A DNA stretch of 64,000 bases from Anastrepha obliqua (Eukaryota; Arthropoda; Insecta; Diptera; Tephritidae): assembly GCF_027943255.1 (NCBI RefSeq), contig NC_072895.1:37918001-37982000 (forward strand), given 5' to 3'. Positions 10,101-19,594 of this stretch are shown one piece after another (within the stretch, counting starts at the first letter, position 1; every line of letters begins with the position of its first letter). Both the position numbers and the translations under genes were made by a program. The notes below the pieces were generated by a model, which was given only the letters and a program-made list of their open reading frames with translations, did not search any database and was not told the origin of the DNA.

Positions 10101-12443
10101 CCAGTTTGTTAATAATACCTGTTGTTTTAATGTTATTATTATTTTTTGACGTGATAATAATGATTCTATGTAGCCGGCTGCACGCACCAAAAAATGCGTC
10201 GTTATCTTGCTCATGCGTCGTTACCTTGCTTGAACAGCATGTTATGTTATGTTATGTTATGTTATGTTAAAGTATACTATGTTATGTTAATGTTACCTCA
10301 TTCTCTATATACATACAAAATATCTATCAAACAAATAAAATTAAAATTTTCTTTTGAAAAATGCAACCATTCAATCAGTATTTTCTTATGACGTTATCAC
10401 GTTAAACTATCGTCAGTAAACCGACTTTACAGACAACCTCTTTTTTATTTTGAAGTACAATCCTTCCGGTTAATGATGGAACACAACTTCATTCATATGG
10501 CTGCCTCGGCTAGCCATGCATCATCCCATACGATCGGTCCAATCTTTCAACACATTTTCGATTGTATGCGGCTGTATTTCAGCTATGACATCGCGTATGT
10601 TGGTCTTCAGTGCATCAATTGTTGCTGGTTTGTTGGCATAACACTGGTCTTTGACACCACCCCAAAGATAATAATCCAACGGCGTCAAATCGCAGCTCCG
10701 AGGCGGCCAAACGATATCAGAATTTCGGCTGATAATGCGATCTTCGAAGACAGTGCGCAAAAGATTGATCGTAGCATTCGCTGTGTGGCAAGTAGCGTCA
10801 TCTTGTTGGAACCAAATGCCACCAATATCCTCCTCTTCAATTTCTCGGAACAAAAATTCGTTCAACATGGCCCGGTAACGCTCTCCATTGCCGGTTACGG
10901 ACACTCCTCGCTCATTTTCGAAGAAAAATGGACCAATGATGCCTCTCGACCAAAATCCGCACCAAACAGTGACTCGTTGTGAATGCATCGGCTTTTCTTC
11001 GAGTGCGTGCGGGTTTTCTGAGCCCCAAATGCGGCAATTTTGCTTGTTAACATATCCGCCGAGATGGAAATGAGCTTCATCCGAATTTGTACTTAGTCTC
11101 GCCATAAATTCTGTGACAAATTTTACAACGCATAAAGTTCCGTTATATTATAAAAACCCCCCTTAGAAAGCAGAAAATCATGTCTAGGTAAATGAATGTA
11201 TCGAACAGATCTATGTCAAGTCTAATTAGAGATAATCTCCACAAGGAAGCCTTTCGTCGCTCAGCAGGTCATCTTTTGACAACGTGCTTGAAAAAAAATT
11301 GAGCTCGGCAGATGCAAGCAGCTTCTTCGGCACGCGGTCAACGGGAATGAAAATATTATTTTCACAGATGAGAAAATTTTCACTCTTGAAGAAAAAAATC
11401 TATACTAAAACTTCTAAAGATGCAAAAATGTTGTTCCAAGGGTTCAGCGTGGCCACCTTCCAGCCTCCGTAATGGTTTGGTGGGGAGTGTCTTGTAAAGG
11501 CGTTACATCTCTTAATTTCTGCTAAAAAGTGCTTAAGACCGGTGCAAAAGTGTACCAGGAAGATGTCTTAGAAGGCGTGGTGAAGCAGTTATGCAATACT
11601 CTCTTCAATGCAGTGCGTTGAATCTTCCAGTAAGATTCCGTTCCACCTCATTAGACAAAAACCACCCAGCAGTGGCTATAAACAATATTCCTGGGGTCAT
11701 AGCCACAGAAGATTTTCGGTCTGGAAGTCCAGATCTGAATCCGTTGCACTACAGTTTGTGGTCAGAATTGGAGGGCATGACCTATCGAAGAGCTCACAGA
11801 AATTTAGAGAATCTCAAACCTTGAAAACCCATGTGTATGTTACACAGTTGTAATAAATAAATAAAATAAATGTGATAAGTTCTTACAACCAAATTTGGTG
11901 AAGATAAAAGACAAAGTTTATAAACAAATAACTAAAAAACTATTATTAGCCACTACTCAGTTGGGTGCTAGTTTTAGCAAAATAAAGATTAATTAACGTT
12001 CCAGCTTTTTATTTTGTTAGCCCAGTCAGATGAGGCATAAAATGTGCTAAGTATAATATATACGTAGTTGCTCCCCAATTAAACTATTTCTTAAAGGTTG
12101 AATCCCATTCTTTCTATTAACTCATGGTTTCATATTTAAAAGGCTAATGTACTTCTCCGTCCCTCTTCCCATATTTTATTTACCTTGTAAACGATTATAA
12201 TTTGGTGTTAATAATGTATCTCTTCATTTTCAGGTTCGCTTTAACTTAGCTCCGGAGATTCATACAATGTATGCTTGGAGTTTCGCCTACCAATCTGCCA
12301 GAAAGGGGCATTGGGAAATTTTTGCCCGTGATCGAGATCGTTTTCGCAAGCGAATTGAGAACACTTCCAAATACTTAAACCCAATCCTAACACCTGAACA
12401 TCGTAATATGATCTATAATACTAGGTTTAGCAATGAAATGTAA
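6622..12443 (+). CDS. PPP1R15: PPP1R15 (GADD34/CReP-like) PP1 regulatory subunit, whole two-exon gene
   Basis: Two exons, 6622-7170 and 12234-12443, joined in phase 0 give 252 residues. The protein recruits protein phosphatase 1 (with G-actin) to dephosphorylate eIF2alpha and restart translation after stress, acting at the ER and in the cytosol. The C-terminal part carries the family signature: the PP1-binding KVRFN motif at about residues 183-187, then AWSFAYQSARKGHWEIFARD and RDRFRKRIENT. The middle has a long Asp/Glu/Ser-rich tract (about residues 125-145). A short amphipathic stretch, NILQHLLSTFSMPF, near residues 39-52 may help membrane association (inference). The start is the ATG in AAACATGTCAAGC; the frame is open further upstream but without another ATG. 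A single 5063-bp intron contains several transposons. Polyadenylation signal near 12509. Confidence 0.92.
7600..7936 (-). mobile_element. SINE family B, near-complete, inside the PPP1R15 intron
   Basis: Reverse-oriented copy. Its 5' end is GGCGGCCGCCGTAGCCG at 7936 going down, with box A TAGCCGAATGGG and box B GGTTCGAATCTC. The body has CTAATAGCGGTCGCC and CAATGGCAAACCTCCGAG, and the 3' end TGTACGCGCCAAT runs into a (TA)n tail at 7600-7620. The plus-strand frame at 7643-7888 that crosses it is a by-product. Confidence 0.85.
7937..9632. other. PPP1R15 intron, unassigned
   Basis: Non-coding AT-rich DNA. I found no element boundary and no open frame that looks conserved. The frame at 9105-9395 has no motif. 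Confidence 0.4.
9633..9711 (-). CDS. Possible first coding exon of an unrecognised gene nested in the PPP1R15 intron
   Basis: On the minus strand an ATG at 9711 opens MADPVQKKHNVSKLILNENR followed by GFGNFTG and meets a perfect donor ACTG|GTAAGT at 9633/9632. A second consensus donor, GTGAGT, lies after residue 10. The peptide composition looks like real protein and the donor is strong, but I do not recognise the sequence and could not find a matching downstream exon toward lower coordinates. A repeat begins about 60 bp upstream of the ATG (9771). It could be a small nested gene, a decayed one, or chance. Confidence 0.3.
9832..9897. repeat. Minisatellite, about 17-19-bp unit TCGTTACCTTGCTCATTTG
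   Basis: Four imperfect head-to-tail copies of TCGTTACCTTGCTCATTTG lie inside the composite repeat. Two further copies appear in its second half near 10198-10230. Confidence 0.75.
10239..10268. repeat. Pentanucleotide microsatellite (ATGTT)6
   Basis: Six perfect ATGTT units, with two or three more interrupted units just downstream to about 10291. Confidence 0.9.
10473..11105 (-). pseudogene. Rosa-like DD41D mariner transposase, N-terminus missing
   Basis: The frame from ATG 11105 encodes the catalytic half of a mariner-group transposase. SDEAHFHLGGYVNKQNCRIW holds the first catalytic Asp, WFQQDDATCHTA the second and CDLTPLDYYLWG the third, with 41 residues between the second and third. That spacing (DD41D) is the hallmark of the rosa lineage from tephritid flies. 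The frame stops early (TGA at 10521-10523) after DRMG. Reading past that stop restores CMASRGSHMNEVVFHH and a stop near 10474, matching the C-terminus of the copy at 1-335. The helix-turn-helix half is absent, so it cannot be functional. Confidence 0.85.
11155..11870 (+). pseudogene. Decayed maT-like (DD37D) mariner transposase
   Basis: Frameshifted and stop-containing, but the order of motifs is clear across frames: NIIFTDEKIFTLEEKN, SVMVWWGVSCKGVTSL, VYQEDVLEGVVKQLCN, DSVPPH...TKTTQQWL and SPDLNPLHYSLWSELEGM, ending in a HRNLENLK helix. The PDLNPL-YSLW end is typical of the maT/DD37D group rather than classic mariner or rosa. It stands in the PPP1R15 intron next to the rosa relic and is inactive. 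Confidence 0.7.
12234..12443 (+). CDS. PPP1R15: PPP1R15 exon 2, PP1- and actin-binding C-terminus
   Basis: Acceptor CATTTTCAG|GTTCGC at 12233/12234, phase 0, 69 codons plus TAA at 12441. It begins VRFNLAPEIHTMYAWSFAYQ, completing the KVRF PP1-docking motif begun by the last codon of exon 1, and continues through the conserved ARKGHWEIFARDRDRFRKRI helix that contacts G-actin and substrate in known PPP1R15 complexes. The tail LNPILTPEHRNMIYNTRF is moderately conserved. Confidence 0.93.
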   Translation, partial: VRFNLAPEIHTMYAWSFAYQSARKGHWEIFARDRDRFRKRIENTSKYLNPILTPEHRNMIYNTRFSNEM

Positions 12444-12508
12444 TATAGTTAAGCATATATTTTAAGTAAAGTTACATTTTAAGTATACATTTTTTAATTT
12501 TAACTGAA

Positions 12509-12514
12509 AATAAA
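12509..12514 (+). terminator. Polyadenylation signal AATAAA for PPP1R15
   Basis: AATAAA lies 66 bp after the PPP1R15 stop codon and is followed by an A-run. Position and sequence fit a short 3'UTR. Confidence 0.6.
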
Positions 12515-12519
12515 AAAAA

Positions 12520-13195
12520 AGCTAGTACCTAATTACGAATGGTAATTATTTTCTATAAAATATCTATTGGATCTAGTTCCGGCACCTTACTTCACTCTGA
12601 CTCACTCGATCCCAGAGCAAAATAAATTGTGGGGCTTAAATGCAGAATGCCTACATTTTTCAGACTAAGAAGGTCCTTATGGCCAGCATAATAGAATGGT
12701 TTTTTAACGGTAATTTTTGATGCCATTGTTTGTGTAATAAAAATTTTTTTAACCTTTGGTAAGCACACCTTTTATTTTTTGACGTAAACGACACACGGCG
12801 TTGTTGAGTTTCAAATCAAAAAAAACGGTTAAAGTTTTTATTTATACTTTTTTTGTAAGTATTTAGAAAAAATGAATTTCAAATGAATTGCTTAATTTAA
12901 TTTATTCAAAGATATCAGATAATATATATTACTAACATTCTTGGATTTCATTCACATAAAGAGAATTTGTATCAGAAATAGGCTTTGCGCTGTGAAGAAA
13001 TATGTCGGAAAACTATCTTGGACTTCAAAAAATAATATGAACTAAAAATAAAGTATAAGAATATGGAAAAATAGCAAATTCATAAAAGTTAGTTAGTGAA
13101 TTATTAGTAAGTTAGTTGCATTATATGGTTTAAGTAGCACTATGAACTATATTTTTATATAAAATTAATCAAAATTCAAAAAAATAAATAATCAA
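12520..13195. other. Intergenic, unassigned
   Basis: Downstream of PPP1R15. AT-rich, no convincing open frame and no element ends recognised. Confidence 0.4.
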
Positions 13196-13497
13196 AACCT
13201 ATCAATATTTGGTGTACACTTTTCTTTGACGCTGACTGTATGTACGTATATATTATATATTTAGTTACTTTTGTCAAACGCGAATTTTTATATATATATT
13301 TTTTAATTTTATTTCTATTAGGAGTTATTTTTTTTAGAGCAAAAATGGCAATGTGGTCTAGAGGTGTGCCCCTAAAAGGAGTCGAGGTGGACAATTTTTT
13401 ATCTGCTTTGTATGATAAAATAATTTATTTTGATTACTATGATAATATCTTAGACTAGTCAATATATGGTGTACACTGTATTTTGACGTTCACTGTA
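13196..13497 (+). repeat. Short segment between two 45-bp direct repeats, with an open frame
   Basis: The left repeat (ATCAATATTTGGTGTACACT then TTTGACGCTGACTGTA) and the right repeat (GTCAATATATGGTGTACACT then TTTTGACGTTCACTGTA) match at most positions in direct orientation. Between them an open frame (13240-13458) ends MAMWSRGVPLKGVEVDNF and a short acidic tail. I do not recognise it. It may be a relic element flanked by repeats or a short tandem array unit. Confidence 0.4.
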
Positions 13498-14586
13498 TTG
13501 CAAAAAAAATGCGAACCACACACTGAGGTAAATTTCACCCACTCACTTTTTTACTGAGGACTTACTGCATGCATTCGAAGAGTAAACTCGGCGTCGCTAT
13601 AATACAGCTAACAGTATATTTCCATATGTTAGGAATAAGCAAACCACAACCCATCAAACATTTTGTGGGGGGACTCACACCTCAACGTGTCTACCGAAGG
13701 TTAATTAATTAATTAATGAGACAATTGGTTTGTATATAAAAATATGAAAATATTCAATAAAGCAATTTGCTTAAAATCATCTATTCAGGGTTTGATGGTA
13801 TTAAAGTTAAACTATAGGGCTGGTCGTCGAAAGTGACCTTTTCCGCCTCTCAATATAAGTCTGTTTTTTCTTCACTTCAACCGCACTGTTGGGGAACACA
13901 CGAAGTGGGTTATAATATTCACATTCATTTCTTTATTAAGTCTATGGTTACAAAAATTTTACAGACTCGATGTAGAGAAAGTTCTTAATATAAGTACAAA
14001 AGATTGTTCTTATGAATAATAGGAAATAAGCCTAGATTTAACTGCCACAACATAAAAGAGGTAATGGAAGCGTAATGTTCTTTTTGGTACATTGAAACTT
14101 ATCTGCTGAAGTGATGATGGACAGTCAATTAAATGAATACTAACATCCTAAATAAACACTAAAGATTGAACGTTTCGCCTACTTGCAAGGGATTTCTGAT
14201 TTATCAGCGAGATGGATACGGATCATCAAAATGAAGCGGTTGGAGGCAAAACGAGAGAAACTGCATTGTACTCGCTTAATTCTATCAGAGTGGGATACAT
14301 AAAATGGATTCCAGATCATAGAATCAAATTCTAATTTGAATCGAACTAGAGAAATAAACAGCGATTTCTAGTATAAGGATCTTTAAAATCTCTCGTATGG
14401 GGTTTTAAAAAAACTAGATTGGCGTAAGCCTTGGGAATACGAATAATTTTTGATTTTGAGCTTTCGACAAAGCCATATGAAAATATTTATTAATGTTAAG
14501 CGACAACTTATTTCTGATCCTCAAGTAATGTACATTGCTTAAGTCATTTTGAAGTAGAAGAACATTTGACAAGCATGTAATTCATG
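13498..14586. other. Intergenic, unassigned
   Basis: No supported gene. Contains a (TTAA)n-like run at 13700-13716. Nothing else recognised. Confidence 0.4.
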
Positions 14587-15363
14587 TAAAGGGTTTTCCA
14601 ATAAGAGGTGTTATTTTGATAAAAGATCAATGGTTTCGTTGCTTATGTGGCACGCAGCGCCGTCTTGTTGAAAATAAACGTTGTCCAGATCAATACCATC
14701 CAATTCCGGCCATAAAAAATCTTTAATCATCTCTCGCCAGCGCAATCTATTCACCGTAACTGTTGCTCCAACTTCATTTTTGAAAAAGTAAGGTCCAATG
14801 ACTCCGCCGGACCATAAACCGCACCAGTCACAGAATAGAGAGACTTTTCAACAATAACTCTTGGATTTTCTGAGCTCCAGATCCAGCAATTTTGCTTGTT
14901 GACGAAGCCACAGGTGGAAATAGGCCTCATCACTCAAAATGATTTTTCGATGGAATCCCGGATAATCTTCATGCATTTCAACAACCCAATCAGCAAAGAG
15001 ACGACGTTGTTGATGATCGGCCGACTTGAGTTCTTGTGTTAACTGGACTTTATAGGCCTTACGACCCATATCTTCCAAAGAGCGAGGAGGAATGAACAAA
15101 CCTGGGTTTTCTTCAACACTTTCGGATACAACAGCAATATTTTCGGCTGTTTTTGAGCGACGTGCACGGGTTTTATTCTTCACATCACTAACTTGTCCTA
15201 ACAGCTCGAATTTTTTCACCAATTTCGGTTTTGCGGTCCGACAAGGTGCTTCACGATGACCCAAAAATGTTCGAGTTTTACGAACCGTCTCTGCCAAATT
15301 TTCACCATTTTTGTAGTGAATTTTAATAATTTCAAAGCGTTGTTTAAGCGTGTATCGTTCCAT
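14587..15363 (-). pseudogene. Second DD41D mariner relic, with frameshift and 3' deletion
   Basis: The frame from ATG 15363 starts MERYTLKQRFEIIKIHYKNG, a typical mariner helix-turn-helix. It continues through RKIILSDEAYFHLW (first catalytic Asp), then is frameshifted into FVNKQNCWIWSSENPR near 14890. At 14640-14690 it reads LDNVYFQQDGAACHISNE (second Asp). The sequence then jumps within a few residues to a terminal-like ATAACACCTCTTATTGGAAA, so the region with the third Asp is deleted. A longer N-terminus than the copy at 10473, with a different ending. Confidence 0.8.
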
Positions 15364-15621
15364 TTTTATTAATAGCGTAGTAATCCGCGTAAAGGACGGA
15401 TTTAGAATGCTTAAAACAGGTTACAATGTTATTAATAAAGAGGACAGAGTAGAGTACAAGGCCATACAAGCTTGTACTGCAGAATATTATACGAGACTTT
15501 ATCAAACGCTTCCGAGAAATCAGAATAAAAGGGGTACTTGGAGAAACCTGGCAAATTGGACCCTGTGGAACGACCACAGACAAAGGCATGTTAATTTGGT
15601 TCAATTATTCCTTTAATTTAA

Positions 15622-15897
15622 CACGTTCCCGCCGGCGCTGTTATTCATGGTCTTCGCCCACAGACGGCAATGTTTAAGTCTTTTCGCTCTATCGGAAGCG
15701 ATTGCAGGTCATAAAACGAAATTTTTTCATAAGAGTAGTCGTTTATGGCATCTCATCTCATAGGTACCGTTTAATAAAGTACCATTGGTGGTACGCGCTG
15801 CCTAAAGACGCAATCTTGTGCGGGCCACCGCTGGTACACGCCGCCCCATGAAGCAGACTTGTGCGAGCCACCGGTGGTACGCAACGGCGTGAACGTG
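15622..15897. mobile_element. TTAA-flanked MITE with CACGTTC ends (piggyBac-like)
   Basis: TTAA precedes CACGTTCCCGCCGGCG at 15622 and follows GGCGTGAACGTG ending at 15897, so both ends read TTAA-CACGTTC inward. Inside are three diverged GC-rich subrepeats containing GGTGGTACGC or its near match. No coding frame. The TTAA duplication suggests piggyBac-type mobilisation; the element at 36616-36932 has the same end sequence. Confidence 0.65.
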
Positions 15898-16153
15898 TTA
15901 ATTAATTATTCCTTTAATTTAATTAAAAGGAATAATTTCTCTTTAACCACCTTTTCGAAAAAATGATAAACTACATTTCTTAAAAAACCACCTGCGGACT
16001 CATGCTCTTTATTTATGTAACTAATTTTATTTACGAATAAATAATTTTTTTATGTATTTTCTTTATTAAATATATATAAGTATATTATACCTGCTTTAAA
16101 ATGTAATGTGCGTATATATAATATTTGTACATAAGAGAATAGAATTTGAAGTA

Positions 16154-16367
16154 CAGTGTACTCTTTCCTAGCAGGCACCTCTCTTAAGCGGACACTTCTT
16201 TCATTACATACCATAAATCCGTAAACATTTTTAAAATTTTTTTATCTTAAGCGGAAAACCCTCCCGCAACATATTAATTTTTTTTACTCTTTCTTCTAAG
16301 CGGACACCTCCCAAAAGCGGTCAAATTGTTCAGTCCCTTTGGTGTCCGCTTAAAAGAGGGTACACGG
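16154..16367. mobile_element. TA-flanked MITE with CAGTGTAC ends (pogo/Tigger-like)
   Basis: Flanked by TA on both sides. The left end is CAGTGTACTCTTTC and the right end read inward is CCGTGTACCCTCTTTTAAGC. A subterminal AAGCGGACAC motif recurs near both ends (about 16183 and 16303, and reversed at 16343). 214 bp, non-coding. Confidence 0.6.
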
Positions 16368-16558
16368 TAAATGAAATGAAAATACATATGTACATACATA
16401 TTCCATGTAAATCCCGGTATATTTACTCATTTCCTTCGTGTCACAAGAAATTTGTAGGGAATTGTACCAACAAAATGCGATGCGCCGCAATCGAACTTAC
16501 TAGATAAATAATTGCCAAAAAATGCAGTGTTTAAACGCCCCCTCATTCAACTTTTTAC

Positions 16559-16849
16559 TCAAGTGGACATGGCCATGTAGGGACATGAACACATTGCAAG
16601 GACAAAAACACCGCTTTGATCGAACGCAAAATACTTGAACACTGCATTATACTTGATTTGCGATAATGTAGCGTTTTTGATATGAGAGTATAACGAGAAA
16701 AATTTAACACTTCCACAAATTATAAAAAAATACACATAGCTCATAAAGTCTGCGTACACCTTGCAAATATTTTTAATCTGATTCCTTCGATCAGGCCCGA
16801 GTTTTTTATGTTTTTCCAAAGTAGTATAAATTTTATTGAAATCTGCCAA
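16559..16849 (-). pseudogene. Unrecognised open frame, possibly a 7-TM odorant-receptor-like fragment
   Basis: A 96-codon minus frame has KKLGPDRRNQIKNICKVYAD then a hydrophobic FMSYVYFFIICGSVKFFSLY and later YFAFDQSGVFVLAMCSC. A charged helix followed by membrane segments resembles insect odorant receptors, but no diagnostic C-terminal motif is present and no ATG starts it. No splice sites were confirmed. Treat as an unidentified coding-like relic. Confidence 0.2.
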
Positions 16850-16968
16850 GCGGTTTTTAAATTACAATGATCACCAGTTCAAAAAACATAGTTTTGAGAA
16901 AAACACATTTAAAGATTTGATATCTGATATTTGATATTTATGTAGAGTTATATGAATTATTTAATTAT

Positions 16969-17103
16969 TTATACTGTGTCATCTATTCCTGGAGCATACT
17001 CGTATAATGGTTCTTCAGCCGCCATAGCAGCTTCCAAAATACCGATTTGCTGTTGGCTACCTTCTCGAGTGTTATAGTTAGCGCGCTTATCTGCCACTTT
17101 CAT
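16969..17103 (-). CDS. Unrecognised 44-codon coding-like frame
   Basis: ATG at 17103 to TAA at 16969-16971 on the minus strand. It starts MKVADKRANYNTREGSQQQI, contains ILEAAMAAEEPLYEY and ends GIDDTV. The balanced composition and acidic end look like a protein C-terminus. An in-frame TAG lies four codons upstream of the ATG. It could be the last exon of a gene, a processed fragment or part of a transposon; I could not place it. Confidence 0.25.
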   Translation of the reverse strand: MKVADKRANYNTREGSQQQIGILEAAMAAEEPLYEYAPGIDDTV

Positions 17104-17279
17104 ACGTGCTTTCTGCTAGCTACTTGCTCTCGAACGCTCCGGAGCGCCCTTTGTTAATTGTTGAATAACGCGAAAAGTATTTGTCGGGATTCACTTCACA
17201 TTTTCATACAATATTTTTAAGATAATATACTTTAAGAAAATGCAAAAAATATATCCAATTTTTTGAAAATTCTAACTAC

Positions 17280-19245
17280 CCCTAACCCCTTAAATTACAA
17301 AAGCAATAGAAAATAGCAAGGTTACTCACTTCATTGTTTACGTAACAGTAAGTGACTGCATCAACATGAATAGCAACCAGAAAATCTGCGTACATTTGTT
17401 TCTTTTAATAATACCGTTACTTTATTAGGATTTGCGCACTTTTGATTATTGATTATAATTATTGATCGCTTAGCGAACTCAGTTGCAAGTTTTATTTAAA
17501 AGTGGTAATAATATGAAAACATGGAAACCACAGGAAAGTAAATTCGTGTAGATACCGAAATATTGGCAGCGCTATTGGGAGAACGTTTTCCTCTGTTCAA
17601 CGCGTAGTAAACAATTTCCAACAAACTGAAATTTTAACATCTAAGCCCAGGTATGGGCGTATAAGGGCACTATCGGTCCGAGAAGAGTGCAGCATAATCT
17701 TCTTCTTCTTAATTGGCGCGATAACCGCTTACGCGATTTTGGCCGAGTTTAACAAAGCGCGCCAGTCGTTTCTTTCTCGTGCTAACCGGCGCCAATTGGA
17801 CACACCAAGTGAAGACAAGTCCTTCTCCACCTGAACTTTCCAACGCAGAGGAGGCCTTCCTCTTCCTCTACTACCACCAGCTGGTACCGCATCGAATACT
17901 TTCAGTGCCGGAGCGTTTGTATCCATTCGGACGACATGACCCAGCCAACGTAGCCGCTGGATCTTTATTCGCTGCGCTATGTCTATGTCGTCGTAAAGCT
18001 CATACAGCTCATCGGTCCATCGCCTGCGATATTCGCCGTTGCCAACGTGCAAAGGTCCAAAAATCTTGCGCAGAATCTTTCTCTCAAACACTCCAAGCGT
18101 CGCTTCATCGGATGTTGTCATCGTCCACGCTTCTGCGCCATACGTTAGGACGGGCATGATGAGAGTCTTGTAGAGTGTTAGTTTTGTTCGTCGAGAGAGG
18201 ACTTTACTACTCAATTGCCTACTTAGTCCAAAGTAGCACTTGTTGGCAAGAGAGATTCTACGTTGGATTTCAAGGCTGGCATTGTTATCGGTGTTAATGC
18301 TGGTTCCTAAATAATACCAATATGGCAAAAGTTAACTCTCGAATTACATCGTCAAAAATCGTTAAAAACGTAAACCAAACATTTAAGCAAAGTATTTGTG
18401 CGGAAACTGCTCGAAAAGTTTAGATAAAGCTGGATATTATGGTAGCCTCTCGAAGAAGCCATTTATTTCACTTAGGAACAGAAAAACCGATTGACTTTGC
18501 TAACAATTATATAAAGTAACTAAACCCCCAGAGTTTTGGAAACAAGTCATTTTTTCAGACGAAAGTAAATTTTGTATTTTTGAGCGCAAATCGGGCATAT
18601 GTAGCTCTTGAGAAACAAAATCTGATTGGTACAGTCAAACTCGACCGTGGAGGAGTTATGATGTGGAAATGCATGACGGTAAGCGATGTGGCTCAGTTAG
18701 AATTTATTGAATCGACAATGGATATATGAGGATATTTGAACATTTTCAAATTGAATGAAACAGAAATTGAATTTGACACAGAGTGCCTAAAATCTTGGTT
18801 TATCAAGAACGTTATGGTTCCAACAAGATAACGACCCGAAACACACAACATAGATCGTTAAGCTTTGGCTCTTATACAACGCTCCAAAACAGCTCAAAAC
18901 ACCCGACATTCGCCAATCAATCCTATCGGGATCTCTGGTATTTATTAATAAAATTATTACAACCTAGGAAGCAGGCTTATCTATTTGTAAAGAATAATTC
19001 TTTATAAAACTTTTTCCATATGTTTTAAAACTGTACACAGACTTTCTGGTTGCTATATTTAGATGTTGCTATAATTACTTACCATTATGTAAACAATGAA
19101 GTGAAGTAGCCTTGTTATTTTCTTTTGCTTTTTTAACTTAAGAAAGAATAAATAAATAAAATATGTTTTCAACTATAAATTTGTATTGTGTTTGCACCGA
19201 ATTTAAAAGTATTTGTTAGGTGTACACAGACTAGTGTATATTTTA
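17280..19245 (+). pseudogene. Old Tc1-like transposon relic, interrupted by a LINE
   Basis: The segments at 17500-17699 and 18318-18900 match the young Tc1 element at 23215-24311: the TACATCTAAGCCCAGG-type linker region, then VTSSKIVKNVNQTFKQS-like coding, and a WKQVIFSDESKFCIF-like block holding the first catalytic Asp. Many stops and frameshifts are present. Long terminal inverted repeats are visible: AAAAGCAATAGAAAATAGCA at 17298 and following is mirrored at about 19080-19135. The LINE at 17700-18314 splits it, so the Tc1 copy is the older insertion. Confidence 0.75.
17700..18314 (-). mobile_element. 5'-truncated RTE-type LINE, near-identical to the full copy at 28797
   Basis: On the minus strand it encodes the last 190 or so residues of the 997-aa LINE protein, from YLGTSINTDN to LLNSAKIA, open to the stop at 17729. 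It has the same short 3' end ATTGGCGCGATAACCGC and the (AAG)n tail (as CTT on the plus strand at 17700). Only a few residues differ from the full copy (for example TDELYELYDD for NDELYELYDD), so both are young. Truncation falls at TTATTTAGGAACCAGC. Confidence 0.9.
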
Positions 19246-19391
19246 ACACCGCTTCCTTAATTTCGTTTCATAACTCACCAGTAAAATTGCTATTGAAAAG
19301 AAATAAACCGCCTTAAATTCGCAAGCAGGTTGAGGACAAACAGAATAAAAATATTTCAAATTTTTAGAGTTAAATGTATTTATTTTTGTTA

Positions 19392-19397
19392 TTTATT
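19392..19397 (-). terminator. Candidate polyadenylation signal for ANAPC2
   Basis: AATAAA on the minus strand about 200 bp past the ANAPC2 stop. A similar hexamer-like run follows close by, so the exact site is uncertain. Confidence 0.4.
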
Positions 19398-19594
19398 TTG
19401 TTATTTATTTCCTCAAATGTTATTTTGGTTTGAAAAAGTAGTTCAATTTTCAAAATTGCTTCCCCAAATTCTCTGATGACCAATATAAAGTTCGAGCTAC
19501 ATTAATAGATTTACACGAATCCGCGAGAAAAAGCACAACACTTATAAAAGAATTTGTATACTGTTAGCCGTTTTGTATATGATTTCTAAATTTC

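Larger units (their letters stand above)
9771..10403. repeat. Composite foldback-like repeat with terminal ACGTGATAACGTC
   Basis: The left end has GACGTGATAACGTC at 9776-9789 and the right end GACGTTATCACGT at 10390-10402, a 13-bp inverted match. A second left-end-like block, TTTTTGACGTGATAA followed by TAGCCGGCTGCACGCACC, occurs inside at 10142-10188 and repeats the block at 9771-9822. This suggests two related elements, one inserted in or joined to the other, or a foldback element with internal duplication. No open frame. Confidence 0.55.

Noticed and set aside
17779..18159. 126-codon plus frame inside the LINE copy
   Set aside because: Antisense shadow of the reverse transcriptase frame; the same shadow appears at 31606-31986.
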